Assembly: GCA_965250215.1 (NCBI GenBank)
Contig: CBDFNN010000004.1
Coordinates: 868,001-932,000 of the forward strand
Origin: CBDFNN01 sp965250215
Lineage (GTDB): Bacteria; Bacteroidota; Rhodothermia; Rhodothermales; DATKEJ01
Length of the DNA stretch: 64,000 bases
Direction: 5' to 3'
Every line of letters begins with the position of its first letter. Position 1 is the stretch's first letter. The notes under the pieces are model-generated. The model made no database searches and was not told the origin of the DNA. It worked only from the letters and a program-made list of their open reading frames with translations. The position numbers were made by a program, and so were the translations under genes. Below, piece after piece: positions 1 to 8,903 of this stretch.

Positions 1-948
1 TCAAGTCGATTTAGCGGACTTTATGAGTAGCGCTTTTGTCGCCAAGATCCCATTGTATTCAGAAAGCTGTGAACCTTCGTACTCAATTCCGATATGACCC
101 GCGAAATTTGCCTTCTTGATGATCTGAATCATCCTCGCAAAGTCAGTCCTTTTTTCGTTTCCGTCGCTGTCAAATTCGTGAGTCTTTGCACTTACGCCTT
201 TTGCGAAGGGCATGAGTTCTTCGACTCCCTGATAGCGATCATAGCTTTTGGGAGGAAAAAGACTCATCCTAAAATTTCCAAAGTCGGGCAGGGTACCACA
301 ATTGTCCATCCCGATCTTTGTCATGACATCTACCAACCACGCACCACTTGAAGAATATCCTCCGTGTGGTTCAACTAGAACGTTGATGCCTTTTGGCGCT
401 GCAAACTCGGCGAGTTGGGACAAACTGTTGATAGCTAGTCCTGCAATCTCCTCTGCCGTCCCTTTGCCTGGGAGGTTCACTCGAATTGAGTGACAGCCTA
501 ATTTAGTCGCGGCGTCGATCCAAGGGTAGTGATTTTCTATCGCCGCCTCTCGCTCAGCGTCGACTTTACTCACAATGTTGCCAGCGAAATCAACCATGAT
601 TAATATTCCTCGAACACCAACATCCTCGGCGCGAGTCTTCATCTCAGAGAGATAAGAATCATCCTCAACCTTGTCACCAAAAAATTGGCTAACGTATTCG
701 ACTGTAGAAATGCCAAACTCCTTCTTCGCGAAACTTGGAAAGTCGAGGTGTTCGAGTTCACCGCTCCAAATGGTGCGATGAAGGGACCATTCAGCAAGTG
801 AGATATCAAAAAACAGCTCACCATCTTTCAATACAAGATCATCAGCGGTCGGAATGCGAGGAGTTTCGCATCCGGTAGATACGGCAAGACCAGCTCCCAG
901 AGCTGCTTGCATGGATCGAGATATAAAGCCGCGTCTGCTTACTTTCAT
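1..948 (-). CDS. Sugar phosphate isomerase/epimerase-like TIM-barrel protein with Tat signal
   Basis: Protein of 315 aa from the ATG at 948, which has a good GGAGAT ribosome site; an upstream ATG at 984 would overlap the preceding gene. The N-terminus has a twin-arginine motif (SRRGF, residues 4-8), then a hydrophobic stretch ending at a Cys near residue 27 (VSTGC), so a Tat-exported, possibly lipid-anchored protein. The body reads as a xylose-isomerase-like TIM barrel (VLVEPHGG, late IGIEYEGS), the fold of sugar isomerases/epimerases and 3-keto-glycoside enzymes. The TGA stop is at the first bases of the window, so the gene is complete. It starts 1 nt after the DUF1761 gene ends, so the two are probably co-transcribed. 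The substrate is not deducible. Confidence 0.85.
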   Translation of the reverse strand: MKVSRRGFISRSMQAALGAGLAVSTGCETPRIPTADDLVLKDGELFFDISLAEWSLHRTIWSGELEHLDFPSFAKKEFGISTVEYVSQFFGDKVEDDSYLSEMKTRAEDVGVRGILIMVDFAGNIVSKVDAEREAAIENHYPWIDAATKLGCHSIRVNLPGKGTAEEIAGLAINSLSQLAEFAAPKGINVLVEPHGGYSSSGAWLVDVMTKIGMDNCGTLPDFGNFRMSLFPPKSYDRYQGVEELMPFAKGVSAKTHEFDSDGNEKRTDFARMIQIIKKANFAGHIGIEYEGSQLSEYNGILATKALLIKSAKST

Positions 949-949
949 G

Positions 950-1366
950 TTATCTCCAAAATCCAATAATGAATCCCATGACAATAAAGCTCACAAGCAT
1001 ATAACCGGCATCGATTAGGAAGAGTGGCAATGGACGCCTGGCGAACAGATAGTTCACACCAAAAGCAGGGATGACTAATACCAAGCAAAGAAAGGCACCA
1101 GCCATAGCACCATAAATTGCCGTTGAGCCCATCATCATGGCTATTTCGACAAAGAGCGAAATGAATGAAGCGATGATAAGCATCAAGATGAATGCCAGAC
1201 CAAAAATCAATGGCATATTGGCTTCCTTTATCGTCTCATCGGATAAACCGACGAGTTTCTGCCAAGAATTCCCAAATAAGGAAGGGGAGTACCAAGCTGC
1301 ACCGATCATGAAAGAAGAAGCAGCAGCGAGCAAAAGCTCCCAAATGTTAAAACCAGAAAAGTTCAT
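950..1366 (-). CDS. DUF1761 family small membrane protein
   Basis: Protein of 138 aa with four hydrophobic segments (about 8-25, 50-75, 78-100 and 115-137). The motif GAAWYSPSLFG near residues 22-32, followed by a Trp, is characteristic of the DUF1761 family of unknown function. It is directly followed by the Tat-signal sugar-isomerase-like gene with a 1-nt gap, which suggests one transcript. No catalytic residues are apparent. Function unknown; inner membrane location is inferred from hydrophobicity. Confidence 0.85.
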   Translation of the reverse strand: MNFSGFNIWELLLAAASSFMIGAAWYSPSLFGNSWQKLVGLSDETIKEANMPLIFGLAFILMLIIASFISLFVEIAMMMGSTAIYGAMAGAFLCLVLVIPAFGVNYLFARRPLPLFLIDAGYMLVSFIVMGFIIGFWR

Positions 1367-1410
1367 TGAGCTATGGTGAGTTAAGTGTACTCACTCATAA
1401 TAACAAAAAA

Positions 1411-1438
1411 AGTGAGGAGTGAAGAGTGAGGAGTTGAC
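1411..1438. repeat. 7-bp word array (agtgagg, agtgaag, agtgagg, agttgac)
   Basis: Four consecutive 7-mers sharing AGTGANG lie in the spacer between the DUF6624 gene and the DUF1761 gene, about 45 bp upstream of the latter's start. It is one of the weaker members of the window-wide word-array set. Confidence 0.6.
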
Positions 1439-1539
1439 CTTGCCAAAAATATTCGAGCGCAGACTCTATCCTGAAAAAGTGAGTCATAGGCCAGTGAGAA
1501 TGGAAGCGCCCACCGTCAGAAATTATCTCACTCAGGAGA

Positions 1540-2496
1540 CTACGATCCAAAGTCGCGCTTCATAGCTTCATTAAAACTGTCGAGTTGGTCTTTGAGAGAC
1601 TCGAGACCTTTTTCGGCTCTCAGTTCTTCAACACCTTCTGGATCTGCAATCGGTCTGGGCTCATAGAGTTTAGTCTCGGCATTCTGCTCCATCTGTGTGC
1701 CAAAGACTTGTGGGTTTCCCAGCTCCAATTCCGTTCGATCCAGAACGTGTGCATAACGCGACCAATCACCCTCGCCTTTCTCACAAACGGCCTTAAGAAG
1801 CGGTAAAAATCTTTGTCGAGCCTGCAGATCGGAGTGATTGATGACGTTTCCGGCTGCATAAGCCGCTTCTCCTCCAACCTGTGATATCTCTGGCCATCCT
1901 TTTGTATCAAGTAGTGTCACCATCTGAATTTCATTATCCCGATGATGCCTCTGCATCGTCTGGGAAAGCGCGGTAGTGATTGGCGAATTTGGCCCCACTG
2001 TTCTAAAGGCTAACATGACTTGGTAGCGGTTCACCCACTCGTTCATTCGAATGCGAAGAAGCTGCCTCGCATATTCTTTGTCGAAAGTCCCGGTGACTTG
2101 CGCACTCAATTTACCGAGTTGCTTTTCTTCGACATCCGTCCAACGCTCATCATCCTTCATGAAGTACAAGTCAGCATTCCAGAGAGGCTCCATGCTGTCC
2201 AAATCGGCAAGCTCTAAATACTCGAAAGCTTTATTTAAAAATTGTGCCTGAAGAGCATAGGCCTTTGCCAATTTGAAAGCCGTTACTTTGTCCTTCGTGC
2301 GTTCATAGCTCGTCCTGAGAGCCTGGATTGACTTTAGAAGATCACCAGCCATGAAGAGACTGTCGCCTCGGCTTAGATCTGCATCAGCAATTTCATTCTG
2401 TCCTGATATCGACTCGTTTTGAGCCAATCCTGATTCGTTTATACCAAAGTTGTAAAGTAGTAGAAGAAGAAGGGTAACAAGAGAGCGGTGGGACAT
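1540..2496 (-). CDS. Secreted DUF6624-domain protein
   Basis: Protein of 318 aa with an N-terminal signal peptide (hydrophobic Leu run, cleavage plausibly after LAQ near residue 26). Residues about 40-110 resemble a TPR-like helical repeat (LFMAGDLLKSIQALR, TAFKLAKAYALQAQ). The C-terminal third (about 165-285) has the DUF6624 signature: DTKGWPEISQVGGEAAYAAGNVINH and later DRTELELGNPQVFGTQ. DUF6624 is found mainly in Bacteroidota and has no established activity. It ends 173 bp before the DUF1761 gene, so operon membership is uncertain. Confidence 0.8.
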   Translation of the reverse strand: MSHRSLVTLLLLLLYNFGINESGLAQNESISGQNEIADADLSRGDSLFMAGDLLKSIQALRTSYERTKDKVTAFKLAKAYALQAQFLNKAFEYLELADLDSMEPLWNADLYFMKDDERWTDVEEKQLGKLSAQVTGTFDKEYARQLLRIRMNEWVNRYQVMLAFRTVGPNSPITTALSQTMQRHHRDNEIQMVTLLDTKGWPEISQVGGEAAYAAGNVINHSDLQARQRFLPLLKAVCEKGEGDWSRYAHVLDRTELELGNPQVFGTQMEQNAETKLYEPRPIADPEGVEELRAEKGLESLKDQLDSFNEAMKRDFGS

Positions 2497-2672
2497 GACT
2501 TGGTCTATTAGGAATTGATATTGATGGATAGTCTAGCGACCCGAGAAAATTTGCAAAGTTGCTAGTCAGCGAAATACTGTGAATAAAATAGCGTGCGAGT
2601 GTTAAGTATTTGACTCTCGAATCTTAAATTGGGAATGTTTAGAGTCAACCGAACGTCCAAAGAAAAACACCA

Positions 2673-3446
2673 ATGAATATGAAATATGTCGCCTTCTGCC
2701 TAAGTGCTATCCTTTTTGCCTCTTGTGGCAGCTCAGCAACGATTGTAGAGAGTCCGAAACCTGATCGGCAAATCGTGATCGACGGAAAGCAAGCCGACTG
2801 GATGGGACCCAGAACGATACTCGCCGATGGCTTTACCCTTGGTGTGCGCAATGACGACGAGAATCTATATCTATCTGTAAATATTTCCGACGAGAACCTC
2901 GCGCAGGCTGTTCAAATTCGTGGACTCCTACTCTGGTTGAATGAAGACGAATCGGGCGAGAAAATGAATGGTGTCAAATACCCAGTTGGGCGCAGAAGCT
3001 CGGGCCAAGCAGGGAGACAAAGTCCGCAGGACTTAGATCAAGAGACAAGAAGGCAAATGTTTGAGGAGTCCATGCGCAGGATCGAATTTTTACCAGATCC
3101 ATCGCGTGGTTCAGAGTTCGACAGCTCCGATTTGAAGTCGATTAAAGTGGCATGGGAAAGAAATCGAGACGAGTTATTTTATGAGATGACGATTCCGCTT
3201 CGAGCCGGGGAGGCCGATGTTTTTGCCGTTGGCTCCGATCCCGGAGACGAGCTCAAACTACTGGTGGAGCTTCCGAAATTACAGAGACCAGAGGGAGGTG
3301 GAGGTCGGCGAGGAGGAGGTGTTCGTGGCGGAGGCGGAAGGGGAGGACGTGGCGGCGGTGGTCGAGGAGGTAGAGGAGGTGGTGGTGGCCGAGGAGCAGT
3401 CTCCTTGGAGTTCAGCAAGTCAATCGTTGTAAAGCTCGCCCAATAA
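2673..3446 (+). CDS. CBM9-like lipoprotein with a C-terminal Gly/Arg (RGG) tail
   Basis: Protein of 257 aa (ATG at 2673, alternative ATG at 2679). The signal ends at a lipobox-like ASCGS, with the lipidated Cys near residue 19. Residues about 30-90 (IVIDGKQADW, then GVRNDDENLYLSVNISD) match the start of a carbohydrate-binding family 9-like beta-sandwich as seen in secreted Bacteroidota proteins. About 40 residues near the end (nt 3295-3400) are almost only Gly and Arg in RGG-like repeats, after which the chain resumes a short strand (VSLEFSKSIVVKLA). The RGG stretch therefore looks like a loop insertion rather than a terminal tail in the strict sense. Ligand unknown. Confidence 0.75.
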   Translation: MNMKYVAFCLSAILFASCGSSATIVESPKPDRQIVIDGKQADWMGPRTILADGFTLGVRNDDENLYLSVNISDENLAQAVQIRGLLLWLNEDESGEKMNGVKYPVGRRSSGQAGRQSPQDLDQETRRQMFEESMRRIEFLPDPSRGSEFDSSDLKSIKVAWERNRDELFYEMTIPLRAGEADVFAVGSDPGDELKLLVELPKLQRPEGGGGRRGGGVRGGGGRGGRGGGGRGGRGGGGGRGAVSLEFSKSIVVKLAQ

Positions 3447-3467
3447 ATTTAGCTCAAAGCGCTCAAG

Positions 3468-4232
3468 CTAGAAGCCAAACTGGACGTGGGAAATGAGAGC
3501 ACTTGTCGCTTCATTCATGAATGCGAGGGCATCGTCTCCGAATACATCGAGCGCTGGAAGAGCGGCACCATTCCATTCTTTAGGACCCCATACGCCTCGC
3601 TCTAGTGATCCAAAATCTTTCACAGAAACAGGTCCCTCTGGGGTATAGCCACTGACGTAGTAATAAATACTGTCCACCAAAGAATCTGGGATGGCAAGAC
3701 CTAGACCAATACCTATTTTTGGTAATTCTACGAGTAAACCTGTGTCGAAATGATGTGGCCAGACGAGAACTTCGCTCGCACTCTCGTACTGCTCAGCATA
3801 GCGATTTAAGACAGAGTTGGCTGTGGTCCGAATTTCAGACATGAAGTCTCGATCTTCTTGAGAAGGAGCCTCTAAACTTGCTTCCTCCTGGCCAGAATAG
3901 GGGTAGTCGTAATTTCTTGTAAAAGATAATGTCGAAGAATCAAGGCCGCACTTTTCGAGTTGCTCTCGAATCCAAGAGAGAATCCCGTCGTGCGTCTTTC
4001 CCTCCAAAATTAGCTTGTCATCCGATCCAGAAAAATTCAGGGTAAAATCTTCGTGGCTCAAACTGATGGCGAAAGTTTGCGAGCCTAGTATTTCCCGAGA
4101 GACTAAGGATTTCGAAGCCTGATCCCAGTACATGGTGGATTGACTATCATCCGATTCATGCGGAAGGTAGGAATTGCAAACGGCTACGCTGTATTGAGCA
4201 GCTCGATGGAAGCTTTGAATAAAGTCTTTCAT
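3468..4232 (-). CDS. Conserved protein of unknown function, overlapping partner of egtD-like gene
   Basis: Protein of 254 aa without signal or membrane segment. Its ATG overlaps the TGA of the upstream histidine-methyltransferase-like gene by 4 nt (ATGA), which implies translational coupling. A striking motif is VLVWPHHFDTGLLVEL (about residues 156-171); WPHHFD motifs occur in DUF5996-type proteins, but I am not sure this protein belongs there. Several acidic and aromatic residues follow in a predicted beta-rich C-terminus. I do not recognise an enzymatic family. The tight coupling suggests it acts on or with the product of the methyltransferase. Confidence 0.7.
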   Translation of the reverse strand: MKDFIQSFHRAAQYSVAVCNSYLPHESDDSQSTMYWDQASKSLVSREILGSQTFAISLSHEDFTLNFSGSDDKLILEGKTHDGILSWIREQLEKCGLDSSTLSFTRNYDYPYSGQEEASLEAPSQEDRDFMSEIRTTANSVLNRYAEQYESASEVLVWPHHFDTGLLVELPKIGIGLGLAIPDSLVDSIYYYVSGYTPEGPVSVKDFGSLERGVWGPKEWNGAALPALDVFGDDALAFMNEATSALISHVQFGF

Positions 4233-5185
4233 TCTGGTGTCGTTTTCGTCAGGAGAACATCTGCAAAGTAGTCTCTACTGTCCTGGAAAACTGCGCTAAC
4301 GGATAGCAAGCACTCTTGCAGGATAAAGGTAAGTCTTCGGCCATCGTATTTTATCGATCGCTCTGTTTGCATTTCCTCTCCCTCCAAAAATTCAATGATT
4401 TCGCCGAGACTTTCCAGTTTTACAGTCTGAGCTTCGGTGCTCCTTAAAAAGCTCTCCGCGACTCCGGTTATTTCGTCGTAGCGTGGTTTGTGTTCGAACT
4501 TGCTCAAATCGAAATTTCCACCGAGTTCGCTATTGATGCGTGTCAGCAAATTGAGATTGAACTTTTTTGTGATTCCCTTGGAGTCGTTGTAGGCGGGGAG
4601 AACAATCTCGGGGCGTTTCATTAGATCGACTCCCAATAGAACTTTGTCTCCTTCATTCAAGATATTAGACAATGACGACATGAAAGCCTGAGCCTCACTG
4701 TCATCAAAATTACCAATATTGGAGCCGAGAAATAGTACAACCCGAGGCCTATCCCCACCAATCGATTTAATGGCTTCGAAGTACTCGGCGTTCAATGGCG
4801 AAACTTGTAGCCAAGGTAACTCCTCGTTAACGTGCTTATTTAGTGTTGAGAGGGCGTTCTCAGATATATCGATGGGCACAAATCTGACATCGCCATGATT
4901 TTCGAGCTCCTTGAGGAGATAAACTACTTTCGTGCCGTCTCTCGCTCCCAACTCAATTATGTCGAAGCCATCATTTGCGAACCCAAATGCATCGACAATA
5001 GCCTTTCCTTGCGTGGAAAGAATTTCGGTCTCGCAGGAGCTTAAATAGTATTCCTCGAGTTGGGTAATTTCCGAATAAAGCTTGTCGCCAGTTTCGTCAT
5101 AGAAATATTTTGAAGAAAGACGTTTCGGTTCGGTTCTTAATCCGTCTAAAATATCGAGGGGAAATTGCTTCTTTGTTTTATCCAC
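4229..5185 (-). CDS. egtD: EgtD-like L-histidine N-alpha-methyltransferase
   Basis: Protein of 318 aa with a GTG start. It matches the EgtD/Methyltransf_33 family, which trimethylates histidine to hercynine with SAM. Visible features are the N-terminal SSKYFYDETGDKLYSEIT segment, SAM-binding IELGARDGTK and FVPIDIS, GSNIGNF (the Asn that contacts the histidine carboxylate in characterised EgtD), LPAYND (the Tyr that contacts substrate), and a late E-x-S pair in TERSIKY matching the Glu and Ser that hold the imidazole. These conserved positions support a histidine substrate. There is no EgtB, EgtC, Egt1 or sulfoxide lyase next to it; instead an unknown gene overlaps its stop. Confidence 0.85.
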   Translation of the reverse strand: MDKTKKQFPLDILDGLRTEPKRLSSKYFYDETGDKLYSEITQLEEYYLSSCETEILSTQGKAIVDAFGFANDGFDIIELGARDGTKVVYLLKELENHGDVRFVPIDISENALSTLNKHVNEELPWLQVSPLNAEYFEAIKSIGGDRPRVVLFLGSNIGNFDDSEAQAFMSSLSNILNEGDKVLLGVDLMKRPEIVLPAYNDSKGITKKFNLNLLTRINSELGGNFDLSKFEHKPRYDEITGVAESFLRSTEAQTVKLESLGEIIEFLEGEEMQTERSIKYDGRRLTFILQECLLSVSAVFQDSRDYFADVLLTKTTPE

Positions 5186-5486
5186 GTACTAATCTGATTC
5201 CGGTAAATTGCCATGCGAAGTGAGGATGAAAAAAATTGCGATAGATTTTTCTCGCGTGACCTAGAGAAGTATTTCCTCAGTCGGCGTGTCTGGCATTTAT
5301 ATCGGTTTATCGTTTATGTCTATACCCCTTGGACTGAATATATGTCCGAACCACCTACTGGTTTTTTGTCTAGGTGCTGTTTATAGGATTCTATTACAGG
5401 AGTCGATTCGACTCTTTGGCTCACAAGGATTGAGTCGAAATATTTGCTCGACCATCCTGTCTAGAACAAGCCGGTGGAGACTGTGA
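5186..5486. other. Intergenic region, no convincing gene
   Basis: A 301-bp spacer between the EgtD-like gene and the hydrolase gene. A short perfect inverted repeat (GAGTCG at 5400-5405, loop ATT, CGACTC at 5409-5414) is present without a following T-run. An open frame of 66 codons on the plus strand has no family resemblance and no clear ribosome site, so I do not call it. Confidence 0.5.
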
Positions 5487-6266
5487 CTATTGTTGTACTA
5501 ATTCCAAAAAGGACAAGACGGTTTCCCAGTTTTCAGCTATAGATCCATCGACTCGATCTTGCACTAGGAGAGATGAACCGTGAACTCCATTTTCTGCAAC
5601 GTAGGTAGAATGACCGGCATCCTGTACTGCCTTGAATTGCTCTTGCGAACTCTCACGTTGCAGTTCCGAGCTCGGTCGTAGAACAAGAAGTGGGCTTTTC
5701 AATTGCGTGAAATAGGGGTCGGGCCGGCAAGCTAGCATAGGTCCTCCTGATGCGGGAGAAAAAGCTAAAGTCGCTGCGACATCGTCTGCTCTCTTCGAGG
5801 CGAGCTGGATGGCCAGTGTTGCACTGTAGCTGCTACCCCAAATCACTTTCTCCCCCGTGAATCCCTTTTTGATGAGATAATCCAGAGAAGCTTCGAGGTC
5901 TGGATAAGCATCGCAGTAGTCAAATTGTTCGCTAGAAAATCGAGCCATCGTACGATTGTATTGGCCGTAGAGTTGACCTCCAGTACGTTGGTCAATGGAC
6001 AGAATATTGTAGGAATCTTTTAACCTCTCGATAATCGTGGAGTACTCTGCTCGTCCGTTGGATCCGCCTTGGTGGAAGAGAAGAATGCTCGGTTTTGCCT
6101 TATCAAGTTGGAAGAGGTCGCCATGTATTTCGACGGAGTCAGCCGTTACAAATTGGACTTCATTCGAAAGAACTACTTGTTCAATTGGCGAAGGTGCTTC
6201 GCAGGCAGCAATAAATGCAAAAAAGACGAAGAGAACTTGACCAGTACGAGCATTTAGTGTTTTCAT
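5487..6266 (-). CDS. Alpha/beta-hydrolase lipoprotein
   Basis: Protein of 259 aa with a lipobox (FIAAC, Cys near residue 22). The fold is alpha/beta hydrolase: ILLFHQGGSNG (oxyanion region, residues 61-71), SIDQRTGG, and the nucleophile elbow WGSSYS with Ser146 in a G-x-S-x-S variant of G-x-S-x-G. A C-terminal GVHGSSLL supplies the likely catalytic His. The closest broad class is dienelactone-hydrolase-like or esterase proteins. The second small residue of the elbow is Ser rather than Gly, a known variation. The SLC13 gene lies just upstream on the same strand (51-bp gap). Substrate unknown. Confidence 0.8.
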   Translation of the reverse strand: MKTLNARTGQVLFVFFAFIAACEAPSPIEQVVLSNEVQFVTADSVEIHGDLFQLDKAKPSILLFHQGGSNGRAEYSTIIERLKDSYNILSIDQRTGGQLYGQYNRTMARFSSEQFDYCDAYPDLEASLDYLIKKGFTGEKVIWGSSYSATLAIQLASKRADDVAATLAFSPASGGPMLACRPDPYFTQLKSPLLVLRPSSELQRESSQEQFKAVQDAGHSTYVAENGVHGSSLLVQDRVDGSIAENWETVLSFLELVQQ

Positions 6267-6317
6267 ATCTAGAAGACGGAGGGCAATCGCAAAAGTGTCA
6301 GAAGGAGGAATCCTCAG

Positions 6318-7799
6318 CTAGTTGCTTGGGAGGAAGATGTCGGGAATTACGTTTGGAGCAAAGTCCCAAAGGACCGGCAAGACAAAGTAGACTACCACAC
6401 TCAGGAAAGCGATGGATATGACATTTAACCAGATTCCTGCTCGCATCATATCTGGAATCGTAAGATAGCCCGAACCAAAAACAACCGCGTTAGGTGGCGT
6501 GGCGACGGGCAACATGAAAGCACAAGATGCCGCCACCGTTGCGCCGGCCATTAAGAGAAGGGGATGGACGTCGATGCTGAAGGCCAAAGCTGCGATGACA
6601 GGAAGAAGCATCGCAGTGGTCGCCAAGTTCGAGGTAATCTCTGTTAGGAAGTTGACGCTGGCAATGATCACCACGAGGATTATAAAAAGATGCATGCCCT
6701 TCAGGTTAACCAGCTGTTCACCGATCCAAGAGGCCAGTCCACTTGATTGAAAACCAGCAGCAATGGCTAGACCTCCTCCAAAAAGCAAAAGTACACCCCA
6801 GGGGAGCCTCTTCGCTGTATCCCAATCGAGTAGCTTGTCAACGGAGGCAGTTTTCGAAGCCGGAAGCACAAAAAGAATGGTTGCGCCAGAAATCGCAATA
6901 ATTGTGTCGTCCAAGGCGGGCAAGAAGTTTTGGAGCCATGAACGTGTAATCCAAAATATAGCCGTCAGAGCAAAGACGACCATTACGGACTTTTCCTCGA
7001 AGGACATTTTACCAAGTGCCCGCAGGTGCTTTTTGATTTCCTCTCGACCCCCAGGAAATTCTGTCTGCTTGAAAGTGAAGGCAACACGGACTAAGTAGAT
7101 CCAACAAATGGCAAGTAGGATAAGCGAGATAGGGAGTCCAAATTTGAACCACTGAGCAAAAGTGATTTCGACACCGTAAGTCTCTTTCACAACCCCGGCA
7201 AGGACTAAGTTTGGTGGGGTCCCGATGAGGGTTGCGATGCCGCCGATCGAAGCGCTATAGGCAATGGCCAACATGAGAGCTTTTCCGAAGATAGTATTCT
7301 CGTTTTCGATCGAATCGGGATTGTCCTTTAGCTGAGCCACGATGGCTAGTCCGATTGGTAGCATCATCACCGAGGTGGCTGTATTCGATATCCACATCGA
7401 GAGAAAGGCCGTGGCTATCATGAAGCCTAGAATCATTTTTCGGACATCGGTACCAATCAGGTTGATGATCGATAGGGCGATGCGTTTGTGGAGGTTCCAC
7501 CTTTCTATTGCGATGGCTATGATGAAACCACCGATATAAAGAAAAACATATTTGTGGCCAAAGGAGGCGGTCGTTTCCTTGATCCCGAGTCCGCCCGTCA
7601 AAGGGAATAACACAATTGGAAGGAGGGCGGCTACGGCAATGGGTACGGCAGAAGTAATCCACCAAATAGCTACCCAAGTTGTAGAAGCTAGAATGGCACG
7701 TCCTTCGTCACTTAATCCTTCTGGTATAAAAAGGAAATAAATGACGATAAATGCTAAGGGTCCTAGCCAAAGTCCAATATTTGAGGATCGTGAATTCAG
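6318..7799 (-). CDS. SLC13/DASS family sodium:dicarboxylate-type symporter (start codon unresolved)
   Basis: Membrane transporter with about 12 hydrophobic segments. SLC13 hallmarks are visible: SNTATSVMMLPIGLAI, GTPPNL, and NLATTAMLLPVIAAL near the C-terminus. The first canonical start is a GTG at 7613, but the frame stays open upstream to a TAA at 7818-7820 and that stretch encodes a textbook family N-terminus (IGLWLGPLAF, IPEGLSDEGR, then ITSAVPIAVAALLPIVLFPL). No ATG, GTG or TTG exists in this upstream part. Candidates are CTG at 7797-7799 (used here) or ATT at 7776-7778, or a frame change in the T5 run at 7805-7809: one extra base there joins it to an upstream ATG at 7852. Substrate is probably a dicarboxylate or sulfate. 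Confidence 0.8.
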   Translation of the reverse strand: MNSRSSNIGLWLGPLAFIVIYFLFIPEGLSDEGRAILASTTWVAIWWITSAVPIAVAALLPIVLFPLTGGLGIKETTASFGHKYVFLYIGGFIIAIAIERWNLHKRIALSIINLIGTDVRKMILGFMIATAFLSMWISNTATSVMMLPIGLAIVAQLKDNPDSIENENTIFGKALMLAIAYSASIGGIATLIGTPPNLVLAGVVKETYGVEITFAQWFKFGLPISLILLAICWIYLVRVAFTFKQTEFPGGREEIKKHLRALGKMSFEEKSVMVVFALTAIFWITRSWLQNFLPALDDTIIAISGATILFVLPASKTASVDKLLDWDTAKRLPWGVLLLFGGGLAIAAGFQSSGLASWIGEQLVNLKGMHLFIILVVIIASVNFLTEITSNLATTAMLLPVIAALAFSIDVHPLLLMAGATVAASCAFMLPVATPPNAVVFGSGYLTIPDMMRAGIWLNVISIAFLSVVVYFVLPVLWDFAPNVIPDIFLPSN

Positions 7800-8007
7800 C
7801 TTTCTTTTTGAACAGACTTATTTGAAGGTGGGTAGCTCAATGATAGATTCATGCAAGTATTTCGGCGCGAATATTTTGCAACTGCAAATTGATGGGGTTC
7901 ACTCGCTGGCAAAATATGATGCGCCTCAACACCACCATGAATCCATCTAATAATGAACTGCCCTTTCAAATATGCTTCGTTCCAAACTAGGCAATTAATA
8001 TCTGTAT

Positions 8008-8814
8008 TCACGAAGGCATTAGCTTTTTGATGAATGCGTCGTCCCCAAGTTCTTGTCGATTCTTCCACATGGTATGGGCGTCATCGCCGACAAGATATCG
8101 CAGTCTGTGACTAGGATCGTTTGCCGCTTCCCAGATTTTTTCTGCCACCGCTATTGGATCTGGTAAAGTTTCTTCCCGCAAGTCGCGCTGGGTTCTAATC
8201 GTTTTGGTCATCTCATCATAGTCGGTGATCTCGGGATCCTTGGTCCACTGGAGGCCAAGCCGAATAAAGTTTGTGCTAAAGCCGCCAGGCTCAACCAGCT
8301 TTAATTTAATTCCAAGTGGCTGAAGCTCGAAAACCATTCCCTCAGTTAGTCCTTCGAGAGCCCACTTCGTCGAATTATAAATTGAACCTAAGGGATATGA
8401 GATGAGGCCAGCTATCGAAGAGATGTTGATAAACATTCCTTCTTTCCTTGACCGGAAGTGAGGAAGAAAGGCCTTCATTACCTTGATGACGCCTTTGACA
8501 TTGACATCGAATATTTGATCGATCTGCTCTTGAGTCGCTTTTTCGCAAGCTCCGTAGACACCAAATCCGGCGTTGTTGACTACAACATCCACCTTTCCAA
8601 AATCGACCAGACAATTATCAGCCGCTTTTTGGATAGATACTGTGTCAGTTACGTCCAATTGGTAAATATTAACATTTTCCATGTCAGCTAAGTCGCCGGC
8701 TTTTTCTGGGAAGCGCATCGTGGCCGCGACATTCCATCCCCGTTTGGCAAATAACTCAGCGGAAAGTCGGCCAAAGCCAGCGTTGCTACCTGTTATCAAT
8801 ACAGTTTTCTGCAT
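8008..8814 (-). CDS. Short-chain dehydrogenase/reductase (SDR)
   Basis: Protein of 268 aa of classical SDR length. The N-terminal nucleotide-binding motif is TGSNAGFG (residues 8-15), NNAG follows near residue 81, Ser of NISSIAG near 132, and the catalytic Y-x-x-x-K is YNSTK. The overall pattern (TVLITGSNAGFG, VEPGGFSTNF) resembles the retinol-dehydrogenase/17-beta-HSD-like SDRs that are common in bacteria with unknown substrates. Single gene; divergent from the DUF1080 gene. Confidence 0.9.
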   Translation of the reverse strand: MQKTVLITGSNAGFGRLSAELFAKRGWNVAATMRFPEKAGDLADMENVNIYQLDVTDTVSIQKAADNCLVDFGKVDVVVNNAGFGVYGACEKATQEQIDQIFDVNVKGVIKVMKAFLPHFRSRKEGMFINISSIAGLISYPLGSIYNSTKWALEGLTEGMVFELQPLGIKLKLVEPGGFSTNFIRLGLQWTKDPEITDYDEMTKTIRTQRDLREETLPDPIAVAEKIWEAANDPSHRLRYLVGDDAHTMWKNRQELGDDAFIKKLMPS

Positions 8815-8903
8815 GTCATCAATTGCATTTAGAGTTCATCGCCTTCCTTGTCAATTAGAGAGAATGGAATTAAGTTAGTCATCAGAACCAAACCCATTTC
8901 ATC

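Noticed and set aside
5286..5486. Possible 66-aa membrane peptide
   Set aside because: No ribosome site, no family, ends exactly at the next gene's stop; composition looks like chance.
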